From the NCBI GenBank assembly GCA_002441265.1, contig DJVQ01000069.1, positions 67,160 to 99,503 of the forward strand: DNA of 32,344 nucleotides, written 5' to 3'. Below, piece by piece: positions 16,137 to 24,128 of the stretch. The notes beneath the pieces are model-generated. The model did not search any database, had not been told where the DNA came from, and was given only the letters and a program-made list of their open reading frames with translations. The DNA is from Syntrophaceae bacterium UBA6252. GTDB taxonomy: Bacteria > Desulfobacterota > Syntrophia > Syntrophales > UBA6807. Within the stretch, counting starts at the first letter, position 1; every line of letters starts with the position of its first letter. The position numbers were made by a program, and so were the translations under genes.

Positions 16137-16925
16137 TCAATCACCTTCCTTCATCATTCCGATCCATTCCTCGAGAAATCCTTTCACGGCGGCGGCGTCG
16201 GCAAGGAACGCCCGGGCCGCCGTACCGGCGTCGGGGGGTCCCACCCGGATTCCGAACCCGTCGTCTCTCAACGCCCGAAAGGCGTCCTCGTCCGTGTCGT
16301 CGTCGCCGATGTAGACGGGGAGGGTGCGGGCCGGAAGGAAGGACAGGATGCGGCGAAGGACGGTCCCCTTGTCCCGGCCTTCCGCGCGGATTTCAACGCC
16401 TCCGTTGAAATGCCTGCAGGACAGCCGGAACCGCCGGCCGATCCGGGTCCACGCCCCGTACAGGTGCCGTTCCATGTCCCGGGCCTTTTCGGGCGACGTT
16501 CCCCGGGTGTGAAGGGCGACGCTCGCGATCTTGGTTTCCAGTCTTTCCCCGTATCCCATCTGAACGGCCGTCTCCCGGGCCCGGATCAGTCCCCCGGCCT
16601 GCCGGGGGGACGGCGGACAGGTTTCCACCGTCCCGTCGGGACTTCGGAGTTCGAAACCGTGGCTTCCCGCGATGAAACCGGGAAACCCTCCCAGGAGGAG
16701 CAGAATCTCGTCGACGGGGCGGCCCGAGACGACGGCGACGGTTGTTTCCGGCAGCAGGGAAAGGCCTTCCACCAGTTTCGGGACGCCCTCGAGAGGGACC
16801 GCCTCCATCCGGCGCACCCGGAAGGGGGCCAGGGTGCCGTCGTAATCCAGCCCGAGGAGCCGGTGGGGGGCCATGCGAAGTTCCCCCCAGAACGCGGCGG
16901 TCGGAAAGGGCTCTCTCTTCTTCAT
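16137..16925 (-). CDS. otsB: Trehalose-6-phosphate phosphatase
   Basis: A 262-residue HAD-superfamily phosphatase that dephosphorylates trehalose-6-phosphate. Motif I is LGLDYDGTLAPF near residue 26, motif II is AVVSGRP, and the acidic motif is IGDDDTDEDAF. The trehalose-phosphatase signature GSHGFELR is present in the cap region. It sits between treT and otsA in one operon; nine bases separate it from the treT stop and one base from otsA. The length is normal for the family. It completes the OtsA-OtsB route, alongside the independent TreT route in the same transcript. Confidence 0.94.
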   Translation of the reverse strand: MKKREPFPTAAFWGELRMAPHRLLGLDYDGTLAPFRVRRMEAVPLEGVPKLVEGLSLLPETTVAVVSGRPVDEILLLLGGFPGFIAGSHGFELRSPDGTVETCPPSPRQAGGLIRARETAVQMGYGERLETKIASVALHTRGTSPEKARDMERHLYGAWTRIGRRFRLSCRHFNGGVEIRAEGRDKGTVLRRILSFLPARTLPVYIGDDDTDEDAFRALRDDGFGIRVGPPDAGTAARAFLADAAAVKGFLEEWIGMMKEGD

Positions 16926-16934
16926 GGGAATCCG

Positions 16935-18176
16935 TCACCCGTCGAGTTCGATCCGGTCCGTGGCGGCATGGGTAACGGCGATCATGAGGGTCAGATATTC
17001 CCGGAGATGGCGTGTGATGAGGAAATTTTCCCGGACGAATTCCTTCGCTTTCATTCCCATCTCACGAAGCCTGTCCCGGTGCCGGAGAAGATATCGGATC
17101 CGAAGGGCCGCACCCTCGGGCGTGTTGACGAGAAAGCCAGTGTGGTGGTTGAACACCTGGATCCGGATGCCGCCTGTGTCGCCTCCGAGAACGGGCTTTT
17201 CCTTCCACATCGCTTCCGTGACGGTGAGACCGAACCCCTCCCGGATGGATTTCTGGAGCACGATGTGGGAAAGGCGCTGCAGGGCGTTGATGGACCGGTG
17301 CGCGTCGGAAGGGAGAAGGAGGGTATGGATGTCGGGATCCTCCCCCTGGGCGGCGCGGACCTCCTCCAGGACCTCCGCCCCTTCCGGGTCGTCGGAGGCG
17401 CTGCTTCCCGCGAGGACGAGCTGGAGGGGGGTGAATTCCTTCGCCAGCCTGTATGCTTCGATCACCCCCAGGGGATCCTTGAACCGGTCGAACCGGGAAA
17501 CCTGGGTGATGACGGGCCGGTCGGGGTCGAGGCCCCATTTTTTCCGGGCCTCCTCCAGTTCCGACGGGTCGAGGTCGATGTTCTTTTCACTCAGGGGGTC
17601 GATGCTCGGCGGGATCAGGTACAGGGGGTGGGGGAGAATCTGGGCGAAGGAGGACAGGGACCAGATGCTCGCATCGTAAGGGGACACGAACGCCCTCAGG
17701 TATTTCCACACCGGCCGGTAGGGGCGGCTCACGTCGATGTGGCACCGCCAGATCCACTTTCCCCTGCGGTTTTCGCAGAATTGCAGCAACGGTGCGGGCT
17801 GGGGATCGTGGATGAAGACGATGTCCGCCTCTTTCAGAACCTCCTCGAGCCGTTCGAAGTTGCGCCGGTTCGTCTCCTCGTATTCTTTCAGCATGGCCGC
17901 GGGAATGGCGGTCAGGTTTCCCTGCAGGGCGTTGTGCATTTTCTTGGTGCAATCGAAAAAAACCGGGTTTCCCTCGATGACCTCCCACGTGGCCTCCAGC
18001 CCCAGGGCCCGTTTCAGGGGAATGAGGCAGTGGAGGATCTCCGCCACGCCTCCCCCCTCCCGGGTGGAGTTCACGTGAACCACCCGGATTCCCCGGAGAC
18101 CCCGGGCGAGCTGCTTCAGATGGTCGATCTCCGCGTCCCCCACGATGGTTCGATAGCGCTCAAGATATTCCGCCAC
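16935..18176 (-). CDS. treT: Trehalose glycosyltransferring synthase (GT4)
   Basis: A 413-residue GT4 glycosyltransferase resembling archaeal and bacterial TreT, which makes trehalose directly from glucose and a nucleotide-glucose in a reversible reaction. The N-terminal domain has the glycine-rich STREGGGVAEIL loop and VIEGNPVFFDCTKKMHN. The C-terminal domain has QVSRFDRFKDPLGVIEAY and the donor-binding EX7E element in REGFGLTVTEAMWKEKPVLGG. It starts with GTG 18176, three bases after the DUF5752 gene stop, with GAGGAT upstream. Unlike OtsA it needs no phosphatase, so the operon encodes two trehalose routes. A maltodextrin or other disaccharide acceptor cannot be excluded. Confidence 0.87.
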   Translation of the reverse strand: MAEYLERYRTIVGDAEIDHLKQLARGLRGIRVVHVNSTREGGGVAEILHCLIPLKRALGLEATWEVIEGNPVFFDCTKKMHNALQGNLTAIPAAMLKEYEETNRRNFERLEEVLKEADIVFIHDPQPAPLLQFCENRRGKWIWRCHIDVSRPYRPVWKYLRAFVSPYDASIWSLSSFAQILPHPLYLIPPSIDPLSEKNIDLDPSELEEARKKWGLDPDRPVITQVSRFDRFKDPLGVIEAYRLAKEFTPLQLVLAGSSASDDPEGAEVLEEVRAAQGEDPDIHTLLLPSDAHRSINALQRLSHIVLQKSIREGFGLTVTEAMWKEKPVLGGDTGGIRIQVFNHHTGFLVNTPEGAALRIRYLLRHRDRLREMGMKAKEFVRENFLITRHLREYLTLMIAVTHAATDRIELDG

Positions 18177-18179
18177 GTT

Positions 18180-18830
18180 CTATCCTCGAAAATGACCGTC
18201 CAGGATTTCTTTGAGTTCGTTCCGAAGTTCGAACAGATTCGTGAAATAGGGATCGATGGATCGCACGGCCCGGACCAGGTCCTCGTATTGCCCGTCGAAG
18301 GTTTCGAACCACACCGAAAAGTCGTCGATTCCCAGGGGATATCGCCTCCGGGCGTCGATGAAATGGTAGAAAACGCTTCCCAGTGAAAAGGAGGAAATCC
18401 GGTCCATGAACTCCCGGGGGTTCCGAATCAAGGTCCCCGTGTTGAAAACCACGATCTGGGAACGGACGAAATAAAACTGCTGATCCGCTTCGACCCAGGG
18501 CGGCAGGTCCAGTTCGTCGAGCCGCTCCTCGATGACCTCCAGGAGCTCCCTGCGCAGATCCTCCAGGTTCTCGAAGTCCATGGGATTGATGATGGCCAGG
18601 CGTTCCGCCAGCCTCTTGTCGTGGATGGCGTGGCGGGCCCAGGAAGCGAAATCGTTCGGGAACTCGGGATCGTCGAACTTCGCCCGGAGGAGCCCGCCCC
18701 AGAAGTGGTAGTAGATGCAGGCCTCGGGGACTTCCTGGATCCTGTTCCTCAACTCGCGGAGATTCTGGGCCCGAAGACCCGTTGCGATGGCGATGAGGGT
18801 GCAGTCTCTGACGATGAAAGGATTTTCCAT
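18180..18830 (-). CDS. DUF5752-like protein with internal duplication
   Basis: A 216-residue soluble protein with no known catalytic motif, matching my memory of the DUF5752 family that accompanies trehalose synthase genes. The two halves are homologous to each other. Residues about 4-105 and 117-213 share the order VR, TG, N.RE...RI, then YYHF or FYHF, DF..W, and a final LR.EL.E.I helix. It is the first gene of the operon and is followed after three bases by treT, so it probably acts with TreT, for example as a partner or regulatory subunit. That role is inferred from position. The ATG at 18830 has only a modest ribosome-binding site (AGGAAA). Confidence 0.8.
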   Translation of the reverse strand: MENPFIVRDCTLIAIATGLRAQNLRELRNRIQEVPEACIYYHFWGGLLRAKFDDPEFPNDFASWARHAIHDKRLAERLAIINPMDFENLEDLRRELLEVIEERLDELDLPPWVEADQQFYFVRSQIVVFNTGTLIRNPREFMDRISSFSLGSVFYHFIDARRRYPLGIDDFSVWFETFDGQYEDLVRAVRSIDPYFTNLFELRNELKEILDGHFRG

Positions 18831-19026
18831 GATCCGGCGGTTTCCTGTCGCTCGAAGGCGGTCACGGCCGGCGAAGGCCCGAACGATCGAAATGTGTCGT
18901 CAAACCGTCATGTTCGCCGGGCGGACACCGGAAAAAGAAATTTCCCCGGAAACAGGGTTCCCATGTGTTTCTTTTATTGTCTGCCCGATTGGATCGAACC
19001 GAGAAATAAACAATTGACTGATGTTA

Positions 19027-19054
19027 ATTCTACCATTTTCCCGGACAATGTCAA
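19027..19054 (-). promoter_or_regulatory. Sigma-70 promoter of the trehalose operon
   Basis: On the minus strand a perfect TTGACA (19054-19049), a 16-base spacer and TAGAAT (19032-19027, 5/6) form the strongest housekeeping promoter in the window. Transcription would start near 19020, giving an untranslated leader of about 190 bases before the DUF5752 gene. The stretch 18831-19334 contains no convincing gene. It also has a short dyad, CGCCGG/CCGGCG (19271-19288). Confidence 0.65.
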
Positions 19055-19334
19055 GGATCGGTCCGGGACCGGCTTCGGAAGGCGGTCCCGTTTCCCGGTC
19101 CGTAGGAAAAACACCGATGACGCCGCGACGGCCCGTCACGGGAAAGATTCTGATTGTCCCCGGAAATTTTCAGCCCGATCCGGTTCGAAAATTCAGACGG
19201 AATCGGATTGCACGGCGCGGCCCGTCCGGATCAATCTATTACCGGACGGGGGATGTTCGAAACCGCCGAACGCCGGGAAAAGCCGGCGGGGCGGCGGCGA
19301 CCCCGGATCAAAACATTTCCAGGGGGTCATAACC

Positions 19335-19421
19335 ATGAAGAACGAGAAAAAGAAGAGAAACTGGAACCGCTGGATCGGACCGGACGTCTTTTCCTTCATC
19401 CGGAAAAAGAAATCGCTGTAG
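19335..19421 (+). CDS. Possible 28-residue cationic small protein
   Basis: ATG 19335 follows AGGGGG (19321-19326) at eight bases and opens a 28-residue frame ending at TAG 19421. The product has a lysine/arginine-rich start (KNEKKKR), a central segment with two Trp and two Phe (NWNRWIGPDVFSFI) and a basic end (RKKKSL). It looks like a small membrane-associated or nucleic-acid-binding peptide. No homologue is recognised, and no clear promoter was found on this strand. Confidence 0.35.
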   Translation: MKNEKKKRNWNRWIGPDVFSFIRKKKSL

Positions 19422-19451
19422 GGAAGTGGAACCGACCGGGAATCGTTTGCT

Positions 19452-20090
19452 TCAGCCGACCAGTCCGTTCCGCACGGCGTAGAAGGTGATCTCGGCGTTG
19501 TTCTTCATTCTCATCTTCTCGAGGATGTGCGTGCGGTAGGTGCTGATCGTCTTGACGCTCAGGCACAGATCCTCGGCGATGGAGGAGACCGTCTTTCCCG
19601 AGGCGATCATGAGCATGACCTGGTACTCCCGGTCCGACAGGAGTTCGTGGGGCGGCCGGGTCATGTCGGTGCCGAGAAATTCGGTGAGCCGTTCCCCCAG
19701 GGTCGCGCTGACGTACTTTCCCCCTTCGGCGACCTTCCGGATGGCCGAAATCAGCTCATTGGGGGCGCTGGCCTTGGTGAGATAGCCCGAGGCGCCGGCC
19801 CGGAGGGCCCTGATGGCGTACTGTTCCTCGGGATACATGCTCAGGATCAGAACGGGGAGCTTGGGCTTCTCGTCCTTCAGCTCCTTGAGGACTTCCAGGC
19901 CGCTCCGGCCCGGCATCGAGATGTCCAGGAGCACGACATCCAGCTTCTTCTTCCGGACGCAGGCCATCGCTTCCTGGCCGTTGCCCGCCTCGTCGGTGAC
20001 CTGCATGTCGGGGGTCTCCGAGAGGACCTGCTTGAAGCCCGCCCGGACGATGGGATGATCGTCGGCGATGAGGATGCGGATTTTCTTCAT
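19452..20090 (-). CDS. NarL/FixJ-family response regulator
   Basis: A 212-residue regulator with a receiver domain (acidic pair DD at 10-11, D56 in VVLLDISMPG, switch region LILSMYPE, lysine in YLTKAS) and a LuxR-type helix-turn-helix (about 146-208, LSDREYQVMLMIASGKTVSSIAEDL then SVKTISTYRTHILEKM). Its ATG overlaps the TGA of the upstream kinase, so it is the partner of that four-PAS kinase. Targets are unknown. Its stop faces the small cationic frame at 19335-19421 across 30 bases. Confidence 0.92.
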   Translation of the reverse strand: MKKIRILIADDHPIVRAGFKQVLSETPDMQVTDEAGNGQEAMACVRKKKLDVVLLDISMPGRSGLEVLKELKDEKPKLPVLILSMYPEEQYAIRALRAGASGYLTKASAPNELISAIRKVAEGGKYVSATLGERLTEFLGTDMTRPPHELLSDREYQVMLMIASGKTVSSIAEDLCLSVKTISTYRTHILEKMRMKNNAEITFYAVRNGLVG

Positions 20091-22327
20091 GCGGAATCAC
20101 TCCTGTCTCTGTAAGGAATGCGTATGCTTACGGTCGTGCCCTTCCCCTTCTTTCCCACGATCTTCACCACTCCCCCCCAGTAGGAAACCCGCTCGCGGAT
20201 TCCCAGGAGACCGAAGGAGTCCGGTTTGGCCATCTGCTCCTCCGTAATGCCTTTCCCGTTGTCCTTCACGACGAGGCGCACCTCGCTGCAGGACAGCTTG
20301 AGGGAAACCTCGACCCGCTTCGCCTGGGCATGGCGGGAGACGTTCGTCAGGGTTTCCTGGAAGATGCGGAAGACCGCCGTGGACAGGTCCGCGTTCAGCT
20401 GCATGTCTTCGGGTTTGACGGTGATGCGGCAGGGGATCCCCGTCCGTTTGGAGAATTCGTTCGCCTGCCACTCGATGGCCACGGGCAGCCCCAGGTGGTC
20501 GAGCATGCCCGGCCGCAGGTCCATGTAAATCCGCTTGAGGGTTTTCATGGTCACGTCCACGAGGCCGGACATGGCGTTGATCCGTTCATGGAGTTCCCGC
20601 TGCTCCGGCGGGATCTTCCGGTTCAGGAGGATAATGTCCATGTTGAGGGCCGTGAGCAACTGCCCCAGTTCGTCGTGAAGCTCGCGGGCGATGCGGGTCC
20701 GTTCCTTCTCCCGGATGGACTGGAGATGGGCGGAGAGATTCCGCATCTGCTGCCGCGACCGCTCCAGCTCCTCCTTGGCGCGGTTCCGCTCGGTGATGTC
20801 CTCGTAGGTGATGACGATCCGCCTGTTCTGAAGGCTTTCCCCCGTGCGGGAGGCGCTGAGAAGGCACTCGATGTCCCTCCCGTCCTTCCGGCGGCAGGTG
20901 AACTCGAGGCTCACGGTCCTTCTCTTTTCCAGCGTGCTGTAGAGGATCTTTGCGATGGCCTCGTAATCCTTGTCCGTCCGGTAGAGGATGCGGCTGCTCA
21001 TCCCGACGATGTCCTGGGCCTTCCAGCCGAAAACGGCCTCGAGACCGTCGTTGGCGAAGATCACCCGGCGGTCCTGCAGGCCGATGACGGCGTGGGGGAT
21101 GGCCTCGAGGATCGAGGCTTCGAGGGCCTCCAGCTTCTCCATCTTGGCCCGGGCCTCTATCATCTCGGTGATGTCCATCGAGTTGCCCAGGACGGCACGC
21201 CTCCCCTTGTAGGCGATGAACGTGACCGTTTCCATGATCCACCGGATCCGCCCGTCTTTCGTGGCGATGCGGAACTCGTGGGGGGACTTTTTCTCCCCGT
21301 GGAGCAGCTTGTGGGCGTTCTCCTTCACCATGAAGCGGTCTTCCGGGAGAACGAGCTGCATCGAGTTCATCCCCGTGAGTTCCTTCTGGCTGTAACCGGC
21401 GTACCTGGCCGCGTTCTCGTTGACGAACTGGAACACCCCGTCCTGGACGACGTACACGCCCGCCTGGGAGCTGTCGGCCATGGTCCGGTAGGCCTCCTCG
21501 GCGATCTTGCGGTCCGTGATGTCCTCGTAGGTGATGACGATGTTCTTGTCCTTGAGGCTGTCGCCGATCCGGGACGCCGTGGTGAGGCATTCGATATGCC
21601 GGCCGTCCTTCCGCCGGCAGGGGAACTCGGTGCTGTGGGTGCGCCGGGTTTCCAGGGTGGAATAGAGCTCCCGGGCGATGGCGTCCCAGTCGCTGTCGCT
21701 CCGGTAGAGGACCCGGGTGGTGGCGCCGATCAGTTCGTCGGCGCGCCAGCCGAAAACCCGCTCGACCCCGTCGTTGGCGAAGATGATGCGGCGGTTCTTC
21801 AGGCCGATGACGGCATGGGGGATGGCCTCGAGAATGGACGCTTCCAGGGCCTCCAGCTCCGCCAGCTTGTCCCTGGCCTCGATCTGCTCGGTGATGTCCA
21901 TCGAGTTGCCCAGGGCGGCCCGCTGGCCCTTGTATCGGATGGAAGTGATGACCTCGGTGATCCAGCGTATGTCACCGCTTTTGGTGATGGTTCTGAACTC
22001 GTACGAAGAGGTTCGGTTGCCCAGGAGCATCTGAATCGCCGCCTGGCGGACCCGCTCCCGGTCTTCCGGGTGGACGAGGCTCATCGATTCCATTCCGATG
22101 AGATCCTCCCGGGGGTATCCCCAGTATTCCGCCGCGTACTGGTTGACGAACTGGAATTTTCCGTCCTGGACAACGTAGATGCCGGCCCGGGAGGTGTGCT
22201 CCAGGGTCCGGTAGAGGCCCTCCAGGAGGAGGGGATCCGTCCCCGACGGGGCCAGCTTTTCGAGTTTCCTGTGCAACTGGTCGATCTTACGGACCAGTTG
22301 CTCCCTGATGGCGGCTTTTTCCTGCAC
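20087..22327 (-). CDS. Four-PAS sensor histidine kinase (NarL-type)
   Basis: A 746-residue cytoplasmic kinase with no membrane helix. A short coiled N-terminus precedes four PAS domains (about 36-155, 165-279, 280-400 and 405-520), then a HisKA_3 dimerisation domain with H551 in ARELHDELGQLL and an HATPase domain with KDNGKGI and GLLGIRERV. The PAS pair A-B is repeated as C-D with a period of 241 residues. The gene starts with GTG 22327, seven bases after GGAGGG. The last stop overlaps the response regulator start. PAS domains may bind haem, flavin or small ligands; I see no cofactor-specific residues that settle which. Confidence 0.92.
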   Translation of the reverse strand: MQEKAAIREQLVRKIDQLHRKLEKLAPSGTDPLLLEGLYRTLEHTSRAGIYVVQDGKFQFVNQYAAEYWGYPREDLIGMESMSLVHPEDRERVRQAAIQMLLGNRTSSYEFRTITKSGDIRWITEVITSIRYKGQRAALGNSMDITEQIEARDKLAELEALEASILEAIPHAVIGLKNRRIIFANDGVERVFGWRADELIGATTRVLYRSDSDWDAIARELYSTLETRRTHSTEFPCRRKDGRHIECLTTASRIGDSLKDKNIVITYEDITDRKIAEEAYRTMADSSQAGVYVVQDGVFQFVNENAARYAGYSQKELTGMNSMQLVLPEDRFMVKENAHKLLHGEKKSPHEFRIATKDGRIRWIMETVTFIAYKGRRAVLGNSMDITEMIEARAKMEKLEALEASILEAIPHAVIGLQDRRVIFANDGLEAVFGWKAQDIVGMSSRILYRTDKDYEAIAKILYSTLEKRRTVSLEFTCRRKDGRDIECLLSASRTGESLQNRRIVITYEDITERNRAKEELERSRQQMRNLSAHLQSIREKERTRIARELHDELGQLLTALNMDIILLNRKIPPEQRELHERINAMSGLVDVTMKTLKRIYMDLRPGMLDHLGLPVAIEWQANEFSKRTGIPCRITVKPEDMQLNADLSTAVFRIFQETLTNVSRHAQAKRVEVSLKLSCSEVRLVVKDNGKGITEEQMAKPDSFGLLGIRERVSYWGGVVKIVGKKGKGTTVSIRIPYRDRSDSA
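20768..22213 (-). repeat. Tandem in-gene duplication of a two-PAS module
   Basis: Residues 39-279 and 280-520 of the kinase are a direct duplication with a 723-base period at the boundary (720 within most of the second PAS domain). Near-identical stretches remain at the DNA level, for example the segment encoding LEALEASILEAIPHAVIGL and the one encoding VITYEDIT. Both copies begin at YRT, 723 bases apart. Confidence 0.85.
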
Positions 22328-22371
22328 CTTTGCCCTCCCCGGGGCGACGATTATGATCTGAATTCCAAAGA

Positions 22372-22400
22372 TTTATAACAGATATACCGCCCCGGTGCAA
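22372..22400 (-). promoter_or_regulatory. Possible sigma-70 promoter for the kinase/regulator pair
   Basis: On the minus strand TTGCAC (22400-22395), 17 bases, then TATAAA (22377-22372, 5/6) lie about 45 bases before the GTG start. The -35 match is poor (3/6). The AT-rich patch is local, which helps the case. Confidence 0.35.
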
Positions 22401-22929
22401 GGTGTGGCGCGCGGGGACGCGGTCTGAACGACACTTTTTCGAACTCCGACGATGAAGCGCTCCGGTGACAGGGTGCCCCGATGGCCGGGAATGACGGGAA
22501 CGTATGCTGTGCTGGGGAAGAGGGACGAAAAGCGAGGCGTCGTGGAGGCATTTTGCGGATCCGCCGGGATCCGGACGGCCGCGGCGATGTGTCCGCGGCG
22601 CATAAAAAAGGGAGTGCCGCCTTTTCCCTGGGGATAGAAGGCGGCGAACCCCATGCCAATTCGTACTACAAAGGAGGAGGTAGCGACGGGATTTCCAGAG
22701 GGGGCTCCCGACGGGCCGTTTAAAAGTTATACGCAGTGTGAAGGAAGGATGCCGATGAATCCTTTTTCCGCAGCAATATCCGTCGCCCTTTTCGGGCCGG
22801 TCCGCGGGAGTCGCCAGGTGCGGGAAGCCCCGGAATGAGCCACCCCGTATCCTGTCAGCCAGTGTGAACGAAATTCTGCAATCCGTAGTATCCGGAGCCC
22901 CCCGATCCGCGTTCCCGGGTCGAAGCCCT
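22401..22929. other. Intergenic stretch without a convincing gene
   Basis: About 530 bases with only weak open frames. It contains a perfect seven-base dyad, GCCGCGG/CCGCGGC (22578-22599), beside an A-run. A short terminator-like hairpin, AAGGAT/ATCCTT (22745-22764), is followed by T residues. An orphan AGGAGGAGG (from about 22672) has no suitable start codon after it. This looks like decayed or regulatory DNA. Confidence 0.4.
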
Positions 22930-23103
22930 TCAATAGCCCTCCCACACTGTGTCATGCAGGAATTCCACGTTGAAAGTCGCCTGTCTCTTGCGGATGGTCC
23001 TGGCTTCCCCCGCTTTCGGGGTCATGGTCCATTCTGCACCTTTTCTGCCGCAGGCCACCGTCCTGCGAACCGCCAACCCTTCATTGTGTTCCGTTCTTTT
23101 CAT
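22930..23103 (-). CDS. Small 57-residue hypothetical protein
   Basis: An ATG at 23103 preceded by AAGGAG with an eight-base spacer opens a 57-residue frame. The product is basic and soluble, with one cysteine, a central KGAEWTMTPKAG segment and the end NVEFLHDTVWEGY. No family is recognised. Supporting signs are the strong ribosome-binding site, a good promoter about 100 bases upstream on the same strand, and codon use typical of the window. It stands alone between the PAS kinase and the divergent nucleotide-kinase-like gene. Confidence 0.55.
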   Translation of the reverse strand: MKRTEHNEGLAVRRTVACGRKGAEWTMTPKAGEARTIRKRQATFNVEFLHDTVWEGY

Positions 23104-23203
23104 GGCGCGACTCCTTCCGATCGATTTTTTTCGGCGTCCCTTAGGGCGCCCGGTTCCGGGAAGATGAGGTCTTTCTTATCTTTCCCTTCTTACCGTCGAT
23201 TGC

Positions 23204-23232
23204 AGGATAAAGGCTTCGTCAATCCGGGTCAA
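23204..23232 (-). promoter_or_regulatory. Sigma-70-like promoter of the 57-residue gene
   Basis: On the minus strand TTGACC (23232-23227, 5/6), a 17-base spacer and TATCCT (23209-23204, 4/6) point toward the small gene at 23103. The leader would be about 95 bases. Confidence 0.5.
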
Positions 23233-23363
23233 TCAGGCGGGGTCTGAAAATAAAATCGGATGGAAAAACGATGCGTGCGAGACAAACGGCATTCCCGGCA
23301 TCGGTGTTCGTCCGACCACCTCCGCCGTTCCGCGGAGCCACAACAAACGGGACGTCGATACTT

Positions 23364-23393
23364 TTGTGTTTTCAGCTTCCTTTGTGGTACGAT
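23364..23393 (+). promoter_or_regulatory. Possible extended -10 promoter for the kinase-like gene
   Basis: TTGTGT (23364-23369), 18 bases, then TACGAT (23388-23393), with TG one base before the -10. The start would be near 23400, about 78 bases before the ATG at 23478. The rest of 23104-23477 shows no gene. Confidence 0.4.
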
Positions 23394-23477
23394 GCTTCAA
23401 AAGGGGGGATTTCCCGGGCCCCGTCGCCGGCGGGAGGCGCTTCACCCCTTGAGAATACGACGTTCTTGAAGGTTCCC

Positions 23478-24128
23478 ATGAACACGCCGTCCGACAACGG
23501 AAAGTCTCATGCGGCGGTCACCCTGTCCCGCCAGCTGGGAAGCGGGGGGGCTCATGTGGGGTACCTTGTGGCGCGGGAACTCGGCTTCCGGTATGTGGAC
23601 CGGGAAGTGCTGCGCCGGGCGGCGAAGGAAATGGAGGCGGGCGACGACCGGATCGGGACGGTCGAGGAACGGCCGTGGGGGGTCATCGAAAGGATCCTCG
23701 GGGCGTTCACCCTGGGGACCCCCGAGTCGGTCAGCCTTCCCCTGCTGAGGCCGCCCGTCTATGAAAGGGATCTCTTCGACCTGGAGTGCGGAATCATCCG
23801 CGCCATCGCCGATCGTTGCGACACCGTGATCGTGGGACGGGGCGGGTTTTACGCCCTCCGCAACCGCCCGGGGGTGATCCGGGTTTTCATCCATGCCCCG
23901 AGGGAATTCCGGGTGCAGCGGATCATGGAAGTGGAGAACATTCCCTCCATCGACAAGGCCCGGGCGATGGTGGACGAATCGGACCGCAACCGGGCCCGCT
24001 TCATCAGGGACATGACGGGCTTCCTGTGGTCCGACGCACGGAATTTCCATCTTTCCATCAACACGGGAATCATCGACTTCGAGACGGCCGCCGGCATGAT
24101 CGTTGACGTCGTCCGGAAATGCAGATGA
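23478..24128 (+). CDS. Cytidylate-kinase-like P-loop protein
   Basis: A 216-residue protein of the cytidylate-kinase-like family. The modified P-loop SRQLGSGG (17-24) is followed by the helix AHVGYLVARELGFRYVDREVL. A central strand gives TVIVGRGGFY, then VIRVFIHAPREFRVQRIM and an arginine-rich lid region (DESDRNRARFIRDMTG). Such proteins are annotated as kinases, but their substrates are mostly unknown, and true CMP kinases look different. The start at 23478 has GAAGG six bases upstream. The 200 bases of open frame before it have no start signals. Its stop overlaps the PagL-like gene start as ATGA, so the two are co-translated. Confidence 0.8.
   Translation: MNTPSDNGKSHAAVTLSRQLGSGGAHVGYLVARELGFRYVDREVLRRAAKEMEAGDDRIGTVEERPWGVIERILGAFTLGTPESVSLPLLRPPVYERDLFDLECGIIRAIADRCDTVIVGRGGFYALRNRPGVIRVFIHAPREFRVQRIMEVENIPSIDKARAMVDESDRNRARFIRDMTGFLWSDARNFHLSINTGIIDFETAAGMIVDVVRKCR

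Noticed and set aside
13799..16408. 869-codon plus-strand frame across the CreC-like kinase and otsA
   Set aside because: It crosses two genes with clear family motifs in other frames and has no domain of its own.
19182..19193. GGTTCGAAAATTC, resembling the T-loop of a tRNA
   Set aside because: The flanks do not form a T stem, and no acceptor or anticodon arms could be found around it.
19165..19193. AATTTTC/GAAAATT inverted repeat in the gap before the small cationic frame
   Set aside because: The arms are short and AT-only with a 15-base centre, and no promoter or gene boundary fits. Likely chance.
22373..22654. 93-residue minus-strand frame before the PAS kinase
   Set aside because: No start signal or domain. 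Part of it recalls dispersed CATTCCCG-type repeats in related genomes, but I could not establish that from one copy.
22653..22838. 61-residue plus-strand frame, and a 27-residue version from 22755 with an AAGGAAGG site
   Set aside because: There is no ribosome-binding site for the long form, no recognisable protein, and the short form overlaps a terminator-like hairpin. Support was too weak to list.
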